Shown here: in pieces, positions 5,222 through 9,277 of the stretch
How the letters are laid out: each line of letters starts with the position of its first letter
How positions within the stretch are numbered: position 1 is the first letter of the stretch
Origin: Nitrosospira sp.
Lineage (GTDB): Bacteria; Pseudomonadota; Gammaproteobacteria; Burkholderiales; Nitrosomonadaceae
NCBI GenBank assembly: GCA_030453055.1
Contig: JAKDLC010000062.1
Location: forward strand, 1-9,277
DNA: 9,277 bases
Direction: 5' to 3'
Program-made: the position numbers and the translations under genes
Notes under the pieces: generated by a model
Told to the model about the DNA's origin: nothing
Seen by the model: the letters and a program-made list of their open reading frames with translations, nothing else
Databases searched by the model: none

Positions 5222-7243
5222 CCCATCCATCGTTTCCGCCAGCACCACGCCGGTCACCTTCACATTGCCGGACAACACTACCTCCACGTTATCCGCCTTA
5301 TAACCGCCGGGAAGCCGGAAGGCACGGCTGTTGCTCACCTGTTTGGCATGCTTCAAGGCGCCACCCGCCCACAACTGGAACTGTAGTGAGTCGATGGCCA
5401 GTGGCGGAACCGCCTGCATTTCATCCCCGCCGATCTCGTATTCTCCAAGGGCGGGATCGGCTAAGCCGTCGTTCATGGTCCCGCCGTCGATCAGCGCCTG
5501 ATTGGCGGCAATGGCGGCATCGTAGTCCGCCTGCGCCGCCGCCGTTTCCGCTTCCGACATATCGAAATCGGCGTCCACCTTGGCTGCGCCATAGTTGACC
5601 GGTGGCGCGCTGATGAATTGCTTGCTCTTCCACTCGTAGGAGAGCTTCGTGCCAATATTCCCTTCCCACCGGTAGATTTTCTTGTCGGCCGCGACGTAAA
5701 GTTTGCCCGTCCAGGGGTCAGCCCATATCGCCGTGATGACCTGATTGATCTTGATGAAGGAAGCCGACTCGGCCTTGTCGATCACGAACATGAGCGAACT
5801 CTCATTCACGGTGTAGCCGCAGTAGTAGCGATTATCGGCGGAAGCCGCGATGAAAGTATCCGGGTTGAGTTCGCCCCATTCCTTCAGGGTGAACAAATCC
5901 TTGGTCACGATGTCGGTATTCATTCCGGAAATCACCAGCCCTTGCGGCGCCGGGTAGCCCACGCCAAAGGCGAAACTCGCCACCCCGCGCTTGGCCATGC
6001 ACGGCCACGCCACGCCCAGTTTCTGCATGCCGCCGCCCATCGTCACCGGCTCCACGCCGGTAATCGTGAACGGATTGCCCTTGGTCATGCCGACAAGCGT
6101 GGTGCCGGTTACGCCAATGGCCACGATATCCTGATCGTACGTTTGGCGGTATGCTACCGGCCAGGCATAAGGCTTGAACGGCTCCGAGAAACAGACTTCA
6201 TTGCCGAAGAATCCGCACGCAATGCCGTTGGCCAGAATCACGATGCCCTTCATGTCCGACGGCGGCATGAGCCACGACGTTGAAGGCAGCACTTCACCTA
6301 GGGCGGCGTCGGTATCCGAGGTGGTATCGTTGTAGGTCGTCGTACTCGCGGCTATCGAAACGATGTAGTGGTACTCGGTTCCACTTGAAGTCGTCAGCGT
6401 GCGATATATCCGCTTGGCCATGTTGGCGGTGTTATGCGGCGCCTGTCGCGTCCACGTGCCGCCAGAGGTGTAAGTCTGTGCGGTAGATAACAGAACCGTG
6501 ACTTTCTTGGTCGCCGAGTCCACCGTCTTGAGCGTGAACGTGGCATTGAGGTCGGTCATGCCGACGACGGATGCAAACGTGACAGTCTCTCCCGCGCGCA
6601 AGCCGAATACGGTATTCATTGTGACTTCAGCGTAGCCGGCGGACGGCGTATCCTTGACCGCCCCAGTCACGGTTCCCGAATTCGACGGCGCCGCATCCAT
6701 TGCAGACAACGCCCAGGTATCATCCACCTTACCGGTCGTAACCGTGGAAGCCGGAGACGGCGCGGATTCCTCCCCCCACGGTGTAACGAAGGTATAAACA
6801 TAGGCGCGCGTTACGCTCGACCCCACGCCACCGGATGGCGTCACAGTCGGCTTGGTAATCGGCGGCGTCACCCCCAGCACGTAACATCCCGAAGGATAAG
6901 GCCCCGTCCCCGCAGTCGCGGTATCGAAATCCGATGCGCGCGGCTCGCCATCGCCAGTGTAGTAAAAGCGCCTGGACGTATTTCCCGCCACCGGAGACCG
7001 CGCCACGTCCACATCCTTATCCCACGCCAGCCACTTCTCATTACCGTCCTTCTCCATGCGAAACATCGACTTGATGTCATTGCCGATGACCGGAGCGGCC
7101 ACCAGCAGCGGGCTGTTGCGCGGGCGCAGGTCGCCGGATGTGAGGATGCAATTGGTCGCCACCTGCGCCTGATTGGGGCCGAGCAACTGCTTTGCCCGTC
7201 TCGGTACCAGGCCGGAGAACCCGGCGATTCTGAATGCAATCAT
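5207..7243 (-). CDS. Phage tail nozzle / tail tubular-like structural protein
   Basis: A 678-aa virion protein that probably forms the tail nozzle. The N-terminus (FSGLVPRRAKQLLGPNQAQVATNC, then LRPRNSPLLV) has the layout of podovirus nozzle proteins: an opening Gly-Leu segment, P-N-Q-A, and R-P. A fibronectin-like segment (about 145-182, YVYTFVTPWGEESAPSP) resumes at about 275-320 (RIYRT...YNDTTSD...GEVLP). It is interrupted by an inserted beta domain (about 203-266) with the FCCH-like pattern TVFGLRAGETVTFASVVGMTDLN. Next comes a repeat-rich propeller-like core (about 330-545, including FSEPFKPYAWP). An Ala/Asp-rich helical stretch (about 556-590) precedes a small C-terminal beta domain. 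No peptidase or lyase motif is seen. The start follows TGAGG and lies 9 bp after the endolysin stop. The toxin-antitoxin promoter overlaps its 3' end. The exact virion role is inferred. Confidence 0.75.
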   Translation of the reverse strand: MIAFRIAGFSGLVPRRAKQLLGPNQAQVATNCILTSGDLRPRNSPLLVAAPVIGNDIKSMFRMEKDGNEKWLAWDKDVDVARSPVAGNTSRRFYYTGDGEPRASDFDTATAGTGPYPSGCYVLGVTPPITKPTVTPSGGVGSSVTRAYVYTFVTPWGEESAPSPASTVTTGKVDDTWALSAMDAAPSNSGTVTGAVKDTPSAGYAEVTMNTVFGLRAGETVTFASVVGMTDLNATFTLKTVDSATKKVTVLLSTAQTYTSGGTWTRQAPHNTANMAKRIYRTLTTSSGTEYHYIVSIAASTTTYNDTTSDTDAALGEVLPSTSWLMPPSDMKGIVILANGIACGFFGNEVCFSEPFKPYAWPVAYRQTYDQDIVAIGVTGTTLVGMTKGNPFTITGVEPVTMGGGMQKLGVAWPCMAKRGVASFAFGVGYPAPQGLVISGMNTDIVTKDLFTLKEWGELNPDTFIAASADNRYYCGYTVNESSLMFVIDKAESASFIKINQVITAIWADPWTGKLYVAADKKIYRWEGNIGTKLSYEWKSKQFISAPPVNYGAAKVDADFDMSEAETAAAQADYDAAIAANQALIDGGTMNDGLADPALGEYEIGGDEMQAVPPLAIDSLQFQLWAGGALKHAKQVSNSRAFRLPGGYKADNVEVVLSGNVKVTGVVLAETMDGLKGA

Positions 7244-7252
7244 CCTAAATCC

Positions 7253-7798
7253 TCAATTTTGGGATGAGCCCGTAGCCTGTGGTGACTGCATGCCTTCACA
7301 CAGCGCTCGCTCCTCTGCACGCCTCTTTACCAGCCCCGGCAATATTTTTCTGCCTGGTCCGTATTTGAACGCCTCGATGCGCTCGCAGGCTTCCGCATAT
7401 CTTTCGGCATTGATCAAGTCAATCAGATTGGGCGGCTTGCCCAGCCTAGCCTTGCGGCAGCATGCGCCCACACCGATGTTATAAGCCAGGCTCACATAGG
7501 CCTCGTATTCATGCTGATACAAGGGCACGATCACGCATTTTTTCACACCGGCGGCATAGACACTCTCGACCTCATCGAGCAGTCTCACCAGCGAACGTGT
7601 GGGTGTGGTCTTGTCGCCCATTCTGACACCGGCGGTAGCGCCAAAACCGATGGTCGGCACATCGCCCGGTGCGGGAATGTAGGCCTCATCCTTATAACCT
7701 TCGTGCACCGCGATCCCGACAAGCGTCGAGGCCGCCAGCACCATTACAGCGATTGCGGACCGGGCTTGCCGGATTCGCACTGGAGACGGTTCAATCAT
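7253..7798 (-). CDS. Phage endolysin, GH24 lysozyme with SAR-type N-terminus
   Basis: A 181-aa muramidase-type endolysin that cuts peptidoglycan glycan strands. A basic N-terminus (RIRQAR) is followed by a weakly hydrophobic Ala/Val/Ser/Thr/Gly segment (about 15-31, AIAVMVLAASTLVGIAV), as in signal-arrest-release endolysins that are held in the inner membrane until it depolarises. The catalytic block HEGYKDEAYIPAPGDVPTIGFGAT gives Glu33 as catalytic acid and the T-I-G-F-G loop with Thr49. The usual Asp of A-Y-x-D is replaced (IPAPGD), with Asp46 the nearest acid. A second conserved part, SLAYNIGVGA, and a C-terminal helical lobe follow. ATG 7798 is preceded by GAAGA. It ends the lysis cassette and lies 9 bp before the nozzle-like gene. 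Confidence 0.9.
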   Translation of the reverse strand: MIEPSPVRIRQARSAIAVMVLAASTLVGIAVHEGYKDEAYIPAPGDVPTIGFGATAGVRMGDKTTPTRSLVRLLDEVESVYAAGVKKCVIVPLYQHEYEAYVSLAYNIGVGACCRKARLGKPPNLIDLINAERYAEACERIEAFKYGPGRKILPGLVKRRAEERALCEGMQSPQATGSSQN

Positions 7799-7835
7799 TC
7801 TTCATACCCATCAAATAGTTTTCGTATGCCAGCCG

Positions 7836-7879
7836 GTCGTTGCGCCTTGCCCGGCATCGCAAAAAACGGACACTTCGCT
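7836..7879 (+). repeat. Degenerate copy of a dispersed intergenic repeat
   Basis: The 17 bases at 7836-7852 (GTCGTTGCGCCTTGCCC) are an exact reverse complement of 9218-9234. Similarity then continues at about three quarters identity through the A-run and CACTTC to about 7879. It fills most of the 82-bp gap between the lipoprotein and endolysin genes, the widest gap within the lysis cassette, and fits an inserted small repeat element. Confidence 0.55.
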
Positions 7880-7880
7880 G

Positions 7881-8183
7881 TCACTTGGCGTTATCCGTAA
7901 TACAGTCAAGCTTTGCCTTTATGGTCTCCTTCAAATCGCCGGCATCGAGATAGGCGCAGGAGGAGACTTCAGATACAGGCGATACGGCGAGATGCGATGG
8001 TTCGAGTTCCGGTTCGCGGGTTTCCGGTCTCCGCTCCGATTGCGCAGAATCAACTTCAGGATTGACTTCAGAATACCCCTTCGGATTAACGGGGACCGGC
8101 TGTTCAATGACTCGGTCCCGCTCCTGAATAGGCGCCAGCATGGCGCACGACGCCAGGAATATGACAGCAGCCAGGTATTTCAT
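7881..8183 (-). CDS. Phage lipoprotein, possible outer-membrane spanin
   Basis: A 100-aa lipoprotein. MKYLAAVIFLASC is a short signal peptide with the lipobox L-A-S-C, so lipidation is expected at Cys13. The mature part is Pro/Glu-rich (EQPVPVNPK, ETREPELEPSH), then has a short C-terminal helix (DAGDLKETIKAKL) between two further Cys (residues 82 and 95 by count, approximate). A Pro-rich small lipoprotein in a lysis cassette, overlapping a coiled-coil membrane protein by ATGA, fits an Rz1-like o-spanin that spans to the outer membrane and helps fuse the envelope at lysis. ATG 8183 is chosen because GGGGGAA precedes it and the signal peptide starts there. Unlike classical Rz1 it is not nested in the Rz gene, so the role is inferred. 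Confidence 0.65.
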   Translation of the reverse strand: MKYLAAVIFLASCAMLAPIQERDRVIEQPVPVNPKGYSEVNPEVDSAQSERRPETREPELEPSHLAVSPVSEVSSCAYLDAGDLKETIKAKLDCITDNAK

Positions 8184-8485
8184 CGCTTTCCCCCGCGAGG
8201 CCACTGGCCAATGATTCTGTCAAGCTTCTCGTTGAACTCCTTCATGGTTTCCCGCTGTTCGACTCTTGCGGACTTGATCTCCTCGCTCAGACGCTCATTG
8301 GTCCTCTCCTGATACTGTTCCCCGCGTTTCAAACTGGCGATATCGTTTTGCACGGCGTTATAAGTCGCCACCCCCGATGTAAGGAGGCCTGCTACAGCGA
8401 TAATCCCGCTAAAGGATAGTGTCGAGGTGGATGGACCTCGCCGCCTCTCTATCCTGAGGTCGCTGTCGTTGTCGTCGCCGGTCAT
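8180..8485 (-). CDS. Membrane-anchored coiled-coil phage protein, possible inner-membrane spanin
   Basis: A 101-aa protein. A polar, charged N-terminus (1-20) is followed by one membrane segment (about 24-44, SFSGIIAVAGLLTSGVATYNA) and a long heptad-like charged helix (about 47-92, ending MKEFNEKLDRIIGQW). This fits an i-spanin with an N-in membrane anchor and a periplasmic coiled coil, paired with the overlapping lipoprotein gene (ATGA). Against that, the membrane segment is not right at the N-terminus and the helix is short, so a holin-regulator role is a fair alternative. The start lies one base after the holin-like stop. Confidence 0.55.
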   Translation of the reverse strand: MTGDDNDSDLRIERRRGPSTSTLSFSGIIAVAGLLTSGVATYNAVQNDIASLKRGEQYQERTNERLSEEIKSARVEQRETMKEFNEKLDRIIGQWPRGGKR

Positions 8486-8486
8486 G

Positions 8487-8663
8487 TCAGAACAGACCCC
8501 ACAAGACGATCACGATCGCGGCAGCGGCGGCCAGCAGCGCGCCCGTCCACTTCGATGCCCGCAACCTGTCGAGCAGCCTGTCGGCGTGTGCTTCGACTGC
8601 CGCGTTTTTTCCGGCCATCTCTTCCTTGATATCCCTGATACGCTTGCGCTGGAACATGGTCAT
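8487..8663 (-). CDS. Small holin-like membrane protein
   Basis: A 58-aa protein: an amphipathic, charged N-terminal half (MTMFQRKRIRDIKEEMAG through DRLLDRLRASK) and one C-terminal membrane segment (about 39-58, WTGALLAAAAAIVIVLWGLF). The layout recalls XhlA-type membrane-lysis proteins and other one-segment holins. The start at 8663 is set by GGGAGG six bases upstream; longer in-frame starts would translate the terminator hairpin. It is the first gene of a compact lysis cassette followed by the coiled-coil protein, lipoprotein and SAR endolysin, which would need only membrane depolarisation to be released. Holin function is inferred from size, topology and place. Confidence 0.6.
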   Translation of the reverse strand: MTMFQRKRIRDIKEEMAGKNAAVEAHADRLLDRLRASKWTGALLAAAAAIVIVLWGLF

Positions 8664-8674
8664 ACAACCTCCCA

Positions 8675-8700
8675 TAAAAAAAGCCGCAAATGCGGCTTTT
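8675..8700. terminator. Intrinsic terminator just upstream of the holin-like gene
   Basis: AAGCCGC-AAAT-GCGGCTT (8681-8698) forms a 7-bp stem, extendable by A-T pairs. On the minus strand it is followed by seven T (8682-8676), and on the plus strand by four T, so it works best on the minus strand. The T-run ends four to five bases before the holin Shine-Dalgarno, so transcripts entering from 8824-9165 would stop unless read through or antiterminated. Confidence 0.8.
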
Positions 8701-8704
8701 GTTG

Positions 8705-8722
8705 AACCTGAATCCGGTAGTT
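8705..8722 (-). repeat. 18-bp copy of a dispersed repeat end
   Basis: AACCTGAATCCGGTAGTT matches 9167-9184 at 17 of 18 bases in the same orientation, 462 bp apart. The two copies bracket the four-cysteine gene and the IS605 right end. Sequence beyond the 18 bp differs. Confidence 0.6.
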
Positions 8723-8744
8723 CATTTTTTTTCACCTCGGCGCG

Positions 8745-8819
8745 CGACGACCGCTACCCGTGAGATCACCGCGTAGCACCGTAGAAATCCCTTTCCTTCA
8801 GGGAAGGGAGGATGTCAAA
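8745..8819 (+). mobile_element. Solitary right end / omega-RNA 3' part of an IS200/IS605-family (tnpB) element
   Basis: On the plus strand CCGTAGAA leads into a 9-bp hairpin (TCCCTTTCC-TTCA-GGGAAGGGA, 8788-8809) and then GGATGTCAA. This arrangement is the familiar right end of IS605/IS1341-type elements and the 3' end of their TnpB guide RNA scaffold. An upstream stem, GCTAC (8753-8757) with GTAGC (8773-8777), fits the preceding scaffold hairpin. One stem pair is T-G and works only on the plus strand, as expected for a functional RNA or single-stranded DNA hairpin. No tnpB or tnpA is present, since minus-strand lysis genes lie immediately to the left. It is a relic or a non-autonomous derivative; the bases after 8819 would be the guide. 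Confidence 0.7.
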
Positions 8820-8823
8820 ATCG

Positions 8824-9165
8824 TTACTCGCATAAAGATTGCTCCAATAGTTTTCCCGGCTTTCCGTTCGCCAGTTGCGCCGCTACCAGCATCACCTGCT
8901 GAGTCTGCGCGCCCTGCTTCACCATTTCATTGCGGAATGACTCAGTGGCAGCAGTGTTCTTGCGTGATTCGTTAGCTGTATTGATCATCAGCGTCGGCAT
9001 CCAGGCGATGGCGCATCCCCAGTTGCTTACCTCCGCGCCTTTATTCGCATCGAAGCCTCTAATCTCCACATACCAAGGACAACGGATGACAACCGGCTTC
9101 CCATTCTCCGTCTTAACCTCTTCGCATTTGGCTCCCAGCGGGCAATCGGCTATCCTTGTTTCCAT
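8824..9165 (-). CDS. Conserved-type phage protein with four clustered cysteines
   Basis: A 113-aa soluble protein beginning METRIADCPLGAKCEEV. Cys8, Cys14, Cys29 (RCPWYVEIRG) and Cys51 (NWGCAIAWMP) all lie in the N-terminal half in C-P-x4-C and C-P-W contexts that could hold zinc or an iron-sulfur cluster. A helical C-terminal half follows (ESFRNEMVKQGAQTQQVMLVAAQL). From memory, proteins of this layout recur in tailed phages of proteobacteria without known function. ATG 9165 is chosen because similarity to such proteins begins there and the longer frame to 9276 only translates the upstream repeat. Its weak ribosome site (TTTAGG) lies in that repeat. Transcription would end at 8700-8675 before the lysis genes. 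Confidence 0.75.
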   Translation of the reverse strand: METRIADCPLGAKCEEVKTENGKPVVIRCPWYVEIRGFDANKGAEVSNWGCAIAWMPTLMINTANESRKNTAATESFRNEMVKQGAQTQQVMLVAAQLANGKPGKLLEQSLCE

Positions 9166-9166
9166 T

Positions 9167-9277
9167 AACCTAAATCCGGTAGTTGGGCGGGGTGAAGTGT
9201 GCGGTTTTTGGGGTGCAGGGCAAGGCGCAACGACGCGGAATGGTCGTTCCATTCCAAGGAGTTGCAACGCGGCCATG
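9167..9277 (-). repeat. Dispersed intergenic repeat with hairpin
   Basis: From the 18-bp end at 9167-9184 to the window edge this stretch is non-coding and structured. GGAATGG / CCATTCC (9237-9255) form a 7-bp stem with a 5-nt loop, and GCAAC (9227-9231) pairs with GTTGC (9261-9265) outside it. Its 9191-9234 part matches 7836-7879 in inverse orientation, and its end matches 8705-8722. I take it as a copy of a repeated intergenic element; it may continue past the window. Confidence 0.6.

Noticed and set aside
5618..6283. Plus-strand open frame of 221 codons within the tail gene
   Set aside because: It is entirely antisense to the well-supported nozzle-like protein, His/Arg-rich, with no start signal.
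5207..7243. Diversity-generating retroelement target in the tail protein
   Set aside because: I see no template repeat, reverse transcriptase or adenine-variable pattern in the window.
8664..8735. Longer N-terminus for the holin-like protein starting at 8735
   Set aside because: It would translate the terminator hairpin and part of the 18-bp repeat; GGGAGG before ATG 8663 gives a better start.
8785..8823. Minus-strand TTGACA in the IS605 right end as a promoter -35 or its hairpin as a terminator
   Set aside because: No -10 lies at suitable spacing and no T-run follows the hairpin on the minus strand; the TTGACATCC string is the complement of the conserved IS605 end.
9166..9276. Longer N-terminus for the four-cysteine protein starting at 9276
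   Set aside because: The extension only translates the hairpin-bearing intergenic repeat, and ATG 9165 begins the protein-like sequence.

Overview
The window is mostly a block of late genes from a tailed, probably podovirus-like, prophage. All of them read on the minus strand, from about 9165 down to 1756. On the left they meet a plus-strand glycosyltransferase gene (660-1829). Codon use, moderately high GC and the style of the intergenic repeats suggest a proteobacterium, perhaps a betaproteobacterium. That placement is inference and is weak. I see no integrase, terminase, portal, capsid or DNA-modification gene here, so this is part of a prophage or a decayed remnant.

Layout, left to right. 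1-528 has no convincing complete gene but carries three tandem 16-bp repeats (336-383). A short membrane-peptide reading frame (529-660) ends in a TGATG overlap with the family-4 glycosyltransferase. The 3' end of that gene runs 74 bp into the convergent, probably truncated, phage gene (1756-2490). This is most easily read as a deletion or recombination junction near 1790-1812. Rightwards, and upstream in phage transcription, lie a duplicated gene start with a 35-codon remnant (2483-2590), a putative internal virion protein (2615-3442), a GNAT acetyltransferase (3435-4049), a 76-aa protein (4049-4279) and an 11-codon micro-ORF with a strong ribosome binding site (4289-4324). Most of these genes overlap or nearly touch, as in a translationally coupled operon.

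At 4347-5221 an independent cassette interrupts the phage operon: a CopG/RHH antitoxin and ParE/RelE toxin pair. Its consensus-like promoter sits over the 3' end of the phage tail gene, a perfect 9-bp inverted repeat acts as the likely operator, and it has its own intrinsic terminator. The loop of that terminator is split by a 160-bp fold-back element with 15-bp terminal inverted repeats and a CTAG duplication.

Upstream again are a large tail nozzle-like protein with a nested FCCH-like domain (5207-7243) and a lysis cassette: SAR endolysin (7253-7798), a Pro-rich lipoprotein that may be an outer-membrane spanin (7881-8183), a membrane/coiled-coil protein that may be an inner-membrane spanin (8180-8485), and a 58-aa holin-like protein (8487-8663). 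An intrinsic terminator lies directly before the holin ribosome binding site. Between it and the last gene (a four-cysteine conserved phage protein, 8824-9165) is the solitary right end of an IS200/IS605-type element (omega-RNA hairpin signature) with no tnpB. Related intergenic repeats occur at 7836-7879, 8705-8722 and 9167-9277.

In short, the phage genes supply tail, DNA-ejection and lysis functions. The TA pair, the fold-back element, the IS605 end and the dispersed repeats are later insertions placed between genes or in a terminator, where they do little damage.
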